Source of the DNA: Rhizoclosmatium globosum
Lineage: Eukaryota > Chytridiomycota > Chytridiomycetes > Chytridiales > Chytriomycetaceae
Assembly (NCBI GenBank): GCA_002104985.1
Contig: MCGO01000012.1
Coordinates: forward strand, 310,001-374,000
DNA length: 64,000 bases
Direction of reading: 5' to 3'
This document shows, piece by piece, positions 11,375 through 22,962 of this stretch. Position numbers and translations under genes: made by a program. Within the stretch, counting starts at the first letter, position 1; every line of letters starts with the position of its first letter. The notes below the pieces were generated by a model that was not told the DNA's origin, searched no databases, and saw nothing but the letters and a program-made list of their open reading frames with translations.

Positions 11375-14144
11375 ATGGCAGAACGAACTCCAACAATTCG
11401 AAAGCTGAGCGAGGCAGTTGTGAATCGTATTGCTGCGGGAGAAGTGCGTTTGTTTGTTTGGTTGTTTCGATTGCTTAATTGGCTGTCTTAGATCATTCAA
11501 CGGCCTGCGAATGGTGTGGTTGTGGTTGCTTGCTTGCCCTCTTTGTACTCACTCACACTCGCAGCCATCAAGGAACTTATTGAGAACTCACTGGATGCTG
11601 GATCAACAAGTATCACGATTACTGTCAAGGACGGTGGCTTGAAAGTATTGCAGATTCAGGTATGACATGTGGAGAAGATGTCGCAAGTTTATTCATGATT
11701 ACCAGGATAATGGTCATGGAATCAGCAAGGAAGATCTTCCTCTTGTTTGCGAACGATTTGCGACCAGTAAAATCAGGGAGTTTGAGGACCTTTCAAATAT
11801 TGGGACATACGGATTCAGAGGCGAAGCGGTTTGTTGTGAATTCACACATTCGCAACCAATTGATTCTGTTCAATAAGCTGGCAAGTATAAGCCATGTTTC
11901 TCATGTGGCTATAACGACCAAAACGGCGGATTCGGCTTGTGCGTGGAAGTAAGGCTTTGCGTTCCTTAGGTCGTGATATTTAAATTACATCAGAGCTCAT
12001 TATTCTGACGGTGTAATGGTTCCAGCGAAAGCTGGTGGCTCATCCGACGCGAAGCCTACTGCTGGGAATGTTGGGACTCAGATTTTGGTATCTTTGCAAA
12101 CGTAGAACGCAATCAACTAATCATCAACAAAGATTGAAGACCTATTCTTCAATGTTCCAATCAGGAAAAAGGCTCTGAAAGCTGCTGCGGAGGAGTACAA
12201 CCGAATTGTGGATGTTGTTACTCGTTATGCAATCCACAATAGTTCCGTTTCATTCACCTGCAAAAAAGTAATTAACTCCATTCAATATGATGACGTATTG
12301 ATGTACGATGTTTTGTAAGGTTGGCTCGAATTCGGCAGACTTTCGTTCAACACAAGGATCAACTCGTGATGTAATTCGACAAGTTTATGGACCAGCTGTT
12401 GCGAAAGAGCTGATTGATATCACACACCATAACGATGAGCTTGAATTTAAAATCAATGCGGTCGTGTCGAATGCAAACTATAACATGAAAAAAATGGTGT
12501 TTCTACTTTTCATCAATCGTTGAGTGATTCAGTTCAATTACAAAGCTGACCTTTATTTTTAGACAGAGCTGTTGATTCGTCGAATATCAAACGCGCCATG
12601 GAAAACTTATATTCTGTTTACCTTCCCAAAAATGCTCACGCTTTTTGTTATATCTCACTGGAGATGAAGCCTCAAAACGTCGATGTTAATGTACATCCTA
12701 CAAAGAAGGTATAGTGATTTACCTCAATGCAGTTGCTGACAGCGGTTTAGGAAGTTATGTTCTTGAATGAAGAAAAGGTTATTGAAGCCCTCTGCGATAC
12801 TATCAAAGACAAACTGGCCAATGTGAATGACTCTAGAATGTTTAAACCTGCTGTAAGTCTTCAATTCGCGAACTCGTACAAAGCTAACATTAATGCAGCA
12901 AATTGTGACAACTACAGCCAAATTGTCTCAAATCACGAACACTGCTGATTCCTCATCGACAAAATCTAAGCCTATTATTAGTACTCCGACATATCGCAAG
13001 GAACATGAAATGGTTAGAACCGATAGTCGGTTGCAAACACTCGACTCGTTCATAAAGTCAAATCCAACCTTCAACAAATCAAAATCTGCGTCGCCAGCAC
13101 ATCTTGCCTCCTCTTCTTCAACTCCATCAAATCCAGTCATTCAGAGAGAATCATCGAATCCTGTAACCACTACCGAAACACCAAAGACGGCATCAGTTGA
13201 ACGAATGGAAGTCGACAGTGTGTCAGATCAACCATCGATCACCAGAGACAATATTGTGGATGTTCAACTTAGCAGTATATTGAATCTGAAAGAAAAAGTG
13301 AATACTGCTGCACATTCTGGGATGACGGACTTGTTTCGGAATCACACACTCGTTGGACCTGTGGATGACCGATGGATGCTTCTGCAGTATCAAACAAAGC
13401 TATTTATTGTGGATGTTGAAGATGTCTCGTAAGTTGTTGTCAAAACCTACGTTGAATGCGCTAATTTTTTGTGATCTAGACGGGAACTCTTTTATCAACT
13501 CGCTTTGTATGGATTTTCAAACTTTGGATATCTGCATTTATCTACTCCTGTGTCTATTCATGAACTTCTCTTGGTTGCTTTGAATGAGGAATCTGCTCTT
13601 CATCCAAAGGAATCTGAGGGGCTTCAAGACTTTGAATCAATTGCTTCTCAGATCGTGCAGACTTTTATACAGCGAAGAGAAATGCTACAAGAATACTTCT
13701 CAATGGTGGTGCTGGAAGACGGGACATTGATGTCGTTACCTGTGATTTTGAAGGGGTATGAACCGAATTTGGGCAAGCTTCCTTTGTTCTTGATACGACT
13801 GGGGACAGAGGTTGGTTAGACGATATTTCTCCGTTATGTTTAACGTGACTCTACAGGTTGATTGGCAAACTGAGGAAGGTTGCTTTGACACGTTTTGCCG
13901 TGAAATAGGAATCTTTTATGCCTGTGAGCCACCTTATCTGGATACAGAATCAAACAACCAAGATAATATTGGTACTGGAAAGGAAGAACCAGTAGAGTTG
14001 GTGGAATACAAGTGGGCTATTGAGCATGTTGTTTTCAAGGCTCTTAAACAGTGGTATCTACCATCCAAGGAAATAGCCCAAAAAGAAACTGTGGTTCAGG
14101 TAGTGGACTTGCCTGACTTGTATAAAGTGTTTGAGCGGTGTTAG
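11375..14144 (+). CDS. MLH1: DNA mismatch repair protein MLH1
   Basis: MutL homologue, the common subunit of the eukaryotic MutL heterodimers. The N-terminal GHKL ATPase is clear: [41 protein letters not shown] and [11 protein letters not shown], then the transducer domain with NVHPTKKEVMFL near 12700-12760. A Ser/Thr-rich linker (about 12950-13250) precedes the C-terminal dimerisation domain. The protein ends exactly in FERC, the conserved MLH1 C-terminus whose cysteine contributes to the metal site of its endonuclease partner (family knowledge); this separates it from PMS1/PMS2. About ten short introns, for example after the second codon of the AAGE|VIQRPA region and inside the GEAL motif. 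The start ATG at 11375 gives [11 protein letters not shown]. The stop lies only 12 bp before the next ATG. Confidence 0.95.
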
Positions 14145-14156
14145 TTAAAAATAAAT

Positions 14157-16399
14157 ATGAAAACAGTCTTGAAGAAGCGCCGAACAGTACTTGACAGCGA
14201 TGATGAGCCTGAGCCCGCCAAAGAGACGCTTCTCGTATTTGACATGATGATGGAAGGCCATGCCAAGCCCGAAGTAAGCCGGTCTGTCAGTTTAGCTGTT
14301 GTTGAAAGCAACAACAGGACACTTCTGATGCCGGGACTGATGCGGCAAACGACCAAGCCGCGCTCTCGTCGCATCCCGAAACGCCAGACAGAGTTTTGAT
14401 TCCGTGGCGCGCCCTAAAGAACAGAGGCCTTGTTGCAAGGTGCAGTGTCCCTAAACAAGGAACTCTGGCTCCAGCAACGCGAGACCAAATCCTCCTTGTC
14501 CATTCAGAGACATTGGTGAATAAACTGGAGGAGTCAGAACGCCTGAGTCCAGATGCATTGAAGGCATTCAGTCGAGGGAGCGAGAAAGATGTAAGCTCCT
14601 ACACATCTACCAACAAACTCTCGCTCAACTCTTCACTACAAACAAGGATTTATTCTACACTCCTGACACAGCAACTTGCGCGAAACTCGCATGCGGCGCC
14701 GCAATACGCGCAACAGAAGACGTATTACTCGGCAAATGCAAAAACGCATTCGCCCTCATCCGACCTCCCGGACACCACGCAGAGCCCTCCAAAAGCATGG
14801 GCTACTGCCACATCAACAACGTGGCTGTCGCAGTCGAACTCATGCTCCGTCGAAAACAGGCCAAACGCGTCTTGATTGTCGATTGGGACGTGCATCATGG
14901 AAACGGGACGCAGAAGCATTTTTGGAATAACCCGGATTGTCTCTATTTCTCGGTGCATCGGTTTGATGGAGGTGCTTTTTATCCGTTTTCGAAGGACGGC
15001 GATTTGGATCAGATTGGTGGGCCGAATGCCATGGGGAGGACTGTGAATGTGCCGTGGCCTTTTGGTGGATTTGATGATGGAGATTATGTCTATGTATGGG
15101 AAATGCTGTTGATTCCGATTGCGAAAGAATTCTCACCAGATATCGTGGTCGTGTCATGTGGATTTGATTGCCAGGAAGACGACAAGACGGGAGGCTGTTT
15201 TGTGAGTCCTACTGGGTTTGCCTACTTGACCAAACTATTGATGGATCCTGCAATTGCGGGCGGGAAGCTGGTTTTAGTTATGGAAGGCGGTGTGAATCCT
15301 GACAAAATGGCCGACTCTGTCAGCACATGCGTTAGCACGCTGTTGGGAGATTCTCTCAAAAAGAATTCTCAAGCAAAACTGGTATCAAAGGAAGTCAAGA
15401 CTGTTGTTTCCCACGTTATGAGTGTACAGCGAAGGTTTTGGAAATGTATAGAGGAAACAGCAGCACGGGAAAGGCTCCCAACAAAAATAACAGAATTGGA
15501 AGAATCAACTAGTTGAGTTTAAAACAATCGAAACAGCGACGGTCGGTCTTATTATCAAAATTTACAGAATACCTCAGCGCAACGTATTCCATGTCTTCAG
15601 CATTCTTGTGGTATCGACGGTGCAAATGGATAGTAGAACACAAACTCGAACCCTTACAGCTGGACTCGTCGCATCTTCCTTTTGACTTGGGCATGGGTTT
15701 CGAATTCTTGGGAAGCCCGTTTCGGAAACTCGAGTCAAGTGCTACAGCGTATCTCTTAATTTTGGATGACACGTTTGTTGCTGTACCCGGCTCTGACAAT
15801 GTTCGTGACGGGTCTTTGAAGTGGGTCACCAAGTTCATGGCGGATCGAACACCTTTCTTGGTGTTGGAATTCAATAATGAGTTTCCTAGAAATGATAATG
15901 TTGATCGGTTAGATTCACTTGTGAGAGTGTGGTGGAATGAATTGATTCTGAGGTGAGTTGTGGTTTGTATACTTCATACATACTAACGCGAATTTGTCCA
16001 AGAAATTTCAATACCAAGAAACTTGCAATCATAGCGGCGGGAGACTTAGCAACTAAAGCGGCGAATTTCTTGGTGGAGTTTGTGCAAAGGCCTTCACCAA
16101 CCCAATCCGCAGGATCCAAAAAACTTTCAATCACAGCTCTTGTACTCTTTGCTCATAACCACATACCAGCGCTTCCTCCTCAACGAAAGTCGTCAATGGG
16201 AAAGCCAACAATCACACTTCCATTCAGAGGTCAACAATGCCTATTCGTTTCTGGAGATGTGAATGGTCAACTTGCAAAAGAGCAGACTCGTTTATCACAT
16301 CAATCGCAGAAAACGATTGTGACTTCCGCATCGAATTCTCTTGCTGAGCTCATGATACATAAATTTGAAGATGCCATATCATTCCTTGCAGCACAATAA
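14157..16399 (+). CDS. HDA1: Class II histone deacetylase with C-terminal Arb2 domain (Hda1/Clr3 type)
   Basis: Zn2+-dependent lysine deacetylase. Exon 1 (14157-14273) starts MKTVLKKRR and reaches TLLVFDMMMEGH; a 44-bp intron (14274-14317) follows; exon 2 has HPETPDR; a second intron near 14591-14649. Catalytic motifs: RPPGHHAE near 14765, GYCHINNVAVA, DWDVHHGNGTQ near 14884 (zinc ligands Asp and His) and VMEGGVN near 15280. After residue stretch LEESTS the frame closes at 15516, but one base inserted near 15512 opens it into an Arb2-like domain (DDTFVAVPG..., WVTKFM, WWNELILRNFNTKKLAIIAAGDLA), which ends at 16399 after one intron (about 15954-16003). I therefore join the two parts. The alternative is a separate downstream gene. 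Confidence 0.82.
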
Positions 16400-16542
16400 A
16401 TTTAAAAGCAAAATTCAAAAGTCGTTTATAGAATATCCACGGTTATTGATTCATTGAAATGTCCACAGGTTTTTGAAGAACGAAAAGAACCGAAGAGAAC
16501 GCGACTAACAGCCATCCCACCTTATCATCCAAGTTTTGAGAG

Positions 16543-18982
16543 TTACTTTGCACTATACCGCCTTCTGAATCTCCATTCCCTCTCTCGAGCAGTCGTGACA
16601 TCCAACCAATCCACAATCTTTTGCCAAACTTGTTCTGCGTGCTTTCCTCCCAATATGTCACAATGACCATATTTGAGTGACGCAGGCACCGAGTACCGCG
16701 GTTTCATACGGTTCTGCGGGTCATCGTCTTCGATTTCAAATGCGGGTATATGAGGGGTTGTTGTTGAAGACGATGGATTGTACAGAGATGATTTCACGAA
16801 TGAGGAGCCCGAGGACACACGTTTGAGGCGGTCGGGAGAAACGATAGGTGGTGTGGTTGGATCTTGCTCTGAAGCTGTGAGGTACTCTGACTCTTCCATC
16901 AAAGCTCCGATAGTTGGTTCTTGAGTGGTTGTGGTTGTGGTTGAAGAACGATTTGAGTTGCTACGGGGTTTCACGTCACGGTATTCAATGATTTCTTTCC
17001 ATTTCGAGCCACTACGGATATATCCTGCGACAGTGTCTTCAGTTCGGAGGATAGCGTCAGCGTTCGCGGGGCAGAAAAAGAGAGGCAGGTGTTGGAGTCG
17101 TTCGAATTGATCCAAGTATGGTCCGAGTTCATCCCATCCATGGTACGGAGAGTAGTGGATTTTAACTTGATTTGATATGTCACGTTTGATTGCCAGCCCG
17201 GCGTCCTTTTGAGCGATTGACGGAAGTCCCTTGGAAGTAGGCGAAGTTTTGATGGAAATGTAGGAATCATCTGTTTCATCGCCGCTCGAATCAGAAGAAA
17301 CATCTTCAATGACTATTTTTGGAGTCGTAGGCTGCTGAGAAGTCGAAAGCGAGCCAGACTTCGGTGAAGAGTGTTGGGAACGTAAAGATTTGAGGTCGCC
17401 ATGACTGTCTGGATTTGTTTTGCTACTAGTACCATGTGAGTTGGTCCCATGTGATGTGATTGCTTTACTTTGAGGGTTTTCAGCACGATGGTGTGAGCTA
17501 TCTTCCAGCCATGCGTTGAATACATCTCTCTATATACAAGCACTTATAAACGATATGTTGCATTAAGTCAAAAAGATGGACTCACATGAACAGCTGATTT
17601 GGCCATACTAACACAAATTCCAACCGTGGGACTCTCCAAAGCCAAATCAACAAAAGATGCAGGGTCATCGACAGAGTAAGGCAACCAAGGGGACGGATAT
17701 AGCATGTTCAACAAAGCCTTGCTTACAGTGGTAGGGAGAAAGTGGCGCATGAACAGCATACTGTCTACAATTGAACGAACAGGAATAATTTGTCTGCGAA
17801 TATAAGTTGCGGCATAGCGAACTGAAGCTGCAGCGCCGAGTGTCGGTAAAGATGATTGTGCTGCGGGATGCAGAATACCAACCGGAGGAGCATCCGACGA
17901 AGGTTCTGGGGACAAAAGTCCTAAAGCAGATGAAATTGCGGGGTTGAAGAGTTGAATAAAGGAACGAAGGGCAAATCCTGATGAGGATGACACATAGATT
18001 GCACAACACGAGGAACAGTTGCGCGATATAGATCAACTGCGTCTCCAAGAATAGGGAGAGTAAGATGGTAGAGACCTGCAAGATGCACGACTCCAGCGAC
18101 ATCATGAGGAATATGGCCAGCCACTGCACAGGATATAGCACCACCCATCGAATGACCAATCAAATACACCTTTTCGTGACCAATACGTTTGATTGCAGCA
18201 ATAGCCGAGGGCACATCGATTTCAATGTGTTCCTTTTTTTTTTTAGTAAAAGAAGTGTCAGCGAAAGTGTCAGTGTGTGGCACCTTGCCCTTGGCCTGTG
18301 GCTACTGCCCAAACAATTCTAAATAGGTATTTACCTTTACATAGGCAGGGGCGCGTGCACCGCGACGCAAAGATTCTCTTGTTCCTCTCAGATCAATAGC
18401 AAAAGCGTCGTAGTTTCTCTGTGCGAGGAATTCAAAGAAAGAGGGACCGTCGCGGCCCTTTCCCCCACCCGCATCAAACATTGTTCTATTTGAAGCGAAA
18501 CCATGGACGAGCAGCACAGCAGCCTTTGCAGACTGGGCGCGTTCGTATACTTTGACAGTGCATCTGCGGTCCATTGGAAGAGCGCCGCCGTTCGCGTCCT
18601 TGAGCAGTGGGACCGAATAGTCCTCTGCCACCTGATTTGGCACGTGTGAGTTTGAGTGGAATAAAGAGCCAGTAGCAACAAACAAACCACAGTAAAGGTA
18701 CCGCACAGCGAGGGTCGAATGTGCAAGTTCCTCGGAGTAAGCGATGGCAGTGGGGCCGTTGTTGTTGTTGATCGTCTGGCGGACTGCTGCGGCGCGTGGC
18801 GGAGAGGCGGGGCAGTTGCCGTTTGTGGTGGCGCAGTGGTCGTTGTTGAAGTTGACGGGCGTCGGTGTTCCCGGGCGACTGTTGCAACTCCCATTGTTTG
18901 TTTTGATTGACTCGGGTTTTGGTTTTGGTTTGGGAGAGAGTTTCGGTCCAGGTGGAAATCCCTCTTTTTTGGAGCCAAGCAT
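16543..18982 (-). CDS. Alpha/beta-hydrolase (lipase/esterase-like), probably membrane-anchored
   Basis: Serine hydrolase of the alpha/beta fold. Motifs: oxyanion region VLLVHGFASNRTMFD (near 18500), DAFAIDLRGTRES and nucleophile elbow GHSMGG near 18145. A possible signal anchor (LAVRYLYCGLFVATG) lies at about residues 90-105, after a Pro/Lys- and Asn-rich N-terminal tail. The lid region has several hydrophobic segments. A long Ser/Thr-rich insertion occupies about 16750-17450, between the core and the C-terminal part, where KYGHCDILGGKHAEQVW near 16640 would supply the catalytic His. Introns near 18245-18335, 17525-17585 and around 17945. The start ATG at 18982 lies only 27 bp from the ATG of the divergent NFX1 gene. 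Substrate unknown. Confidence 0.75.
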
Positions 18983-19009
18983 CAGGCCAGAAAGAACAAG
19001 AACTCACTC

Positions 19010-22000
19010 ATGGCCACCTTGGCTGACGAATGCCTTGTCTGTTCTTAGACGTTCTTCCGATCAATCGCGACAACAGCGACAACAGCGACGGTGTCTTTGC
19101 CTGTCAAACCTGCTTCAAAGTCTTCCACGCGCCCTGTCTCAGAGAATGGGCAAAGACGGCAAATGCTCCAGAATTCAGGTGTCCCGCTTGCAACTGTCCG
19201 CAAGACTCTGCTCTCGTTGCCGAGGCTCCACGTTGCTTCTGCGGAAAGACGCAGTTCGCGGCTCTTTCCCCAACAGAGAAACAAACCAACCAGTGTGCAA
19301 ACTCGTGCGCCAGAGTTCGCAGCATCAGAGGATTGAAACTCGCAGATGCGGCAGCGGACTACAGCGAGTGTGCCTGTCCTCATCCTTGTTCCGCAAAGTG
19401 TCATCCGGGTCCCTGTGAGCCTTGTTCGCGCTTCAAATCTAGAACCTGTCACTGCGGTCGCTTGTCTTATCAGTCTAAATGTGGTGTCTTCGAATCAAAG
19501 CGTGCGTGTGACGCCGTCTGTGGCAAAAAACTGAATTGTGGCCTTCACACTTGTCAGAAGCAGGTATGCTATCGCCATGGTGGAGTCTCGGTGTTAATAA
19601 ATGATACAGTGCCATTCAGGGCCTTGCAATGATTGTCAGGAGTCTGTATCGTGTACTTGCTTTTGTTCAGCAACAACTCGCAAGGAAACGTGTGGATCAA
19701 GCCAAATGGTTTCCGATAATGGAAAGCTCGTTCAAAAGTTTACCTGCAATAATGTCTGCAACAAGCTTCTATCTTGTGGAAATCATTCATGTTCGAAAAA
19801 GTGTCATAAAGGAGCTTGCGCAACGTGCTCGAAATCCCCGAGCCTCGTAAATTCATGCCCTTGCGGCAAAACAACCGTAATGCGTCAACAGCGAACAAGC
19901 TGTTTGGATCCTATACCGACGTGTGACTCCATTTGTGATAAAACGCTATCTTGTGGGCATCGATGCCTCCAAAAGTGTCACAACTCTGACGAACCTTGTG
20001 TTTGTATCGGCAAAAAGACTATTCCATGTGAATGTGGCAAACATCGCGAAGAAGTTGCATGTACAGATCTGGTGGACGGTGATTCTGTGAGAACGACATT
20101 CAAATGCAACAGCATCTGCAAAACATTGAAAACTGTGGAAAACATGAATGCTCTACGCGTTGTTGTATTATGAAAGGAGATTCTGCCAGTCATGAATGTA
20201 CATTGACGTGTAATCGAATGTTATCCTGTGGAAATCACCGATGCCAGGTTTGACACTCTTTACTTGAGTTCCGCAAAATCCATCAAATTAATACTCTGCA
20301 TCAGGCACATTGTCACCTCGGGAAATGTGGACGCTGTCTCGAAGCCTCCTTCGACGAAATATCATGCAACTGTGGTGAAGCGCGGCTGATTCCACCCATC
20401 CCATGCGGCACAAACCTTTCCATAACATGTTCTAAAAAGTGTCCGCTTCCCCGGGCCGTGTGGGCACCCGCGCGATCACCCCTGTCATTCTGGCCCATGT
20501 CCTCCATGCCAAAAACCCGTTTCAGTTACGTGTTTTGGAAGCCATCAGACAAGGAGTTTTCCTGTTCTCAAGTGGTTTCAGAGACGGGGGAGAGGGTTAT
20601 GGAAGGGTTTAGCTGTAACTTGCCGTGTGGGGTTGGGCTTTCTGGGTGTCATCACAGTTGCACTGTTCCATGCCATGTTCATGATGAGAGGACAGAAGAG
20701 GCTGTTTGCAACTGAGTGTTTGTTGCCGGTAAAGAAGTGCCCCCGAGGGCATTTGTGTCGGCTTGGATGTAAGCATGTGGGAGAGTGTTCTGGTTCTGAA
20801 AGTGGGGATGGGAGTAATGGTTATTGTACGACTGCTGTGCAGGTTACTTGTACATGTGGGGCACTTGTATCTGTGTCGACTGTCTGTCATCAAATTGATG
20901 CGTATAAACTTGTGGTTGTGGGGACTGGAGTTGGGTCTCGACGGTTTGAGGTTCGCGTGGATTGTGTTGGGTCCGTTGTACCGCGGTGTGTGGAAACGAG
21001 GAGAAAGAAGAGCATCCTCGCTTCTTTTGCTGGGCGTAGTGGAGAGTTGGTGGATTCTGGCAGATCTAAATTGGCTAGACGTTTTGTTCAGAGAAGTGGG
21101 TCGTTCAACGCGATTTGGTTTGTTGATTTGCCCAACACTTCAGATCTGGGTCGGAGAGAGGTTGCTGGGTTTGTAAGGAGCAAAGTGAAAGGGGAAATTG
21201 AGTTTTTGAATGTTAGTGCTACGGGAGGAACCAAACTTCCCGAATATCCTAAAGACGTGCTAGCAGACATGAAAGCGAGGGGTAAAGTGGGCGACGTTTC
21301 TTCTTTGGTGGAGAAGGCATTTGGTGGAAACATGGAAAGGAGGGATCAGATTGTGTGGTTCATGGGAAGAATCTTGACAAGCGTAGAAGTGAAGGCTCTT
21401 GTTGGCGGAAGGGAAGCTTGGGTCATTCCTCTCTTTGTTGGGGAGCAAGAAGCATCACAGATTCCAGCTCCCATTCCGATGTCCTCAAATATTCAAAGCG
21501 AGGAAGCAGTAGATGAGGTGGATAATGAATCTGCCATTATAGCTCCGACTGCACCCGAGAATCTGTTTGAAGTACTGGAGGACAAAGAAGCAGTGATCGA
21601 TGATGACGAATTGGAAGTTGATGTCCCATTAGATGGAGCAGTTATAGCGGATGCTCAAGAACTTGCCAAGAAAACGAAAAAGAAGAAGAAAAAGTCAAAG
21701 GCTGTTGAAAAAGAGGAAGCGGTGGTTGAAAAAGCGTTGGCAAAGATTGAGGACCCAGAAGTTCAAGCAAAAGCTGCGAATCTCTGCGGATTCGAGAAGT
21801 GCAAAGAAAAGCTTGTAAGTTTTCCCGAGAGCACAAGCATTCGTATGTTGACGTTCTTTTCAGGGTGCTTTAGCTCAGTATTGCAAATATTGCGACAGAA
21901 AATACTGCATGACACACCGCTATCCAGAAGTTCATTCTCCGATTTGCGCTGCAGAATTGAAGAAGGGAGCTCAGACGTCATTCAAAAACGACGCCAAGTT

Positions 22001-22115
22001 GGCTGCTGCAATTGGAAAGGGCCAAACTCAAGGAGGAAAAAGTGGAAGCTTAGCTAAAGAACGCGAGGATGCAAAAAAGAGGCTTGCTGAAAAGATTAAA
22101 GCAGCACGAAAATAG
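19010..22115 (+). CDS. NFX1-type zinc-finger protein with C-terminal AN1-like finger
   Basis: Large Cys-rich protein of the NF-X1/FAP1 family. The N-terminus (MATLADECLVCS...CFKVFHAPCLREWAK...FRCPAC) is a RING/PHD-like module implying E3 ligase activity. Repeated NFX1 fingers follow (CHPGPCEPC, CGLHTCQK, CGNHSCSKKCHKGAC, CGHRCLQKCH and more) to about 20880. A non-Cys region of about 200 residues comes next, then an acidic, Lys-rich linker. The end is a C-x4-C-x10-C-x2-C-x4-C-x2-H-x5-H-x3-C finger split by an intron near 21813-21863, which resembles AN1, then a basic helical tail. No clear R3H domain was found where FAP1/NFX1 have one. The frame breaks near 19047 (next to the start) and several times at 19600-20700. 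Confidence 0.8.
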
Positions 22116-22135
22116 AATGAAGGGCGATGTTTTAT

Positions 22136-22810
22136 TTAGATGAGGATAAGAAAGAGAACAATACACCACCATCCCAAGACTACTTTGTAACCCTGATTGG
22201 AGTTAATTTTAGCCAGACTATTTCCTGTTCCCGTTTTAACTGCATACACCAACATGGAGTTGAAACAGCGTTGTGTGTTGAAATCCAGCACACTGTATAC
22301 GATTGGATCCCCTGTACATCTTATCTTGATTCCATAGAGAGTAAACAAGTATCCACTATAGTCATGAGGAGAGGTTGATATTTTAAAGTGTCCAATGTTT
22401 GGGATGTGGGTGCAGTTGCCAAGTTTGAAAGGGACAAGATGACCTTTCGTTGGATTTGGAGGGCTTTGGCAGAGAGTGTCCGTGTATGGAATAGCGTTCA
22501 AATATCCGTCATAAACAACTTTCTTTCCTTTATCGTAAGCTGTTGTGACAAATGTTGTGCCTTCTGTCTTTGCTCCAAGGAGTTTCAAATAGTTTCCACC
22601 CGCATCAGCTGTTGTCGTACAAGTTGTTGATGCTTTTGCGATAAAACTTGTTTGGTTCGTTAAGAGGATCGCGTGTGGGACGACACAACTCCTTTTATTG
22701 TATAATCCGATTGGCGTCAGGTTTCCAGTTAAAGCGACTGATTGTACTAGACACGATAAATGTGCGAGATAGATTGCTACTTGAATTAGCCGGAGTATTG
22801 ATCGAGACAT
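22136..22810 (-). CDS. Secreted or GPI-anchored protein of unknown family
   Basis: Intronless 224-residue protein of unrecognised family. The N-terminus (MSRSILRLIQVAIYLAHLSCLVQSVA) looks like a signal peptide, with cleavage likely near residue 25. The mature part contains Thr-rich stretches, several N-glycosylation sequons (NQT, NCT) and about six cysteines. The C-terminus is a hydrophobic stretch (VVLGWWCIVLFLILI) running to the stop, preceded by small polar residues, which fits a GPI-attachment signal or a single membrane anchor. It ends 20 bp from the stop of the convergent NFX1 gene. Confidence 0.7.
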   Translation of the reverse strand: MSRSILRLIQVAIYLAHLSCLVQSVALTGNLTPIGLYNKRSCVVPHAILLTNQTSFIAKASTTCTTTADAGGNYLKLLGAKTEGTTFVTTAYDKGKKVVYDGYLNAIPYTDTLCQSPPNPTKGHLVPFKLGNCTHIPNIGHFKISTSPHDYSGYLFTLYGIKIRCTGDPIVYSVLDFNTQRCFNSMLVYAVKTGTGNSLAKINSNQGYKVVLGWWCIVLFLILI

Positions 22811-22962
22811 GGATGGTCTCCAGAATTGTCAAAGAAAAGAAGGAGAAATTCTACTTCATCAGTCTGCTGTCAGATTATATCTATTATACGAAGGGCTCAT
22901 TAAATGATCGAAAAGTTGGGTTTGGATGTTGAATTCGTTTTCTGTTTTTGGCACAACAACCG

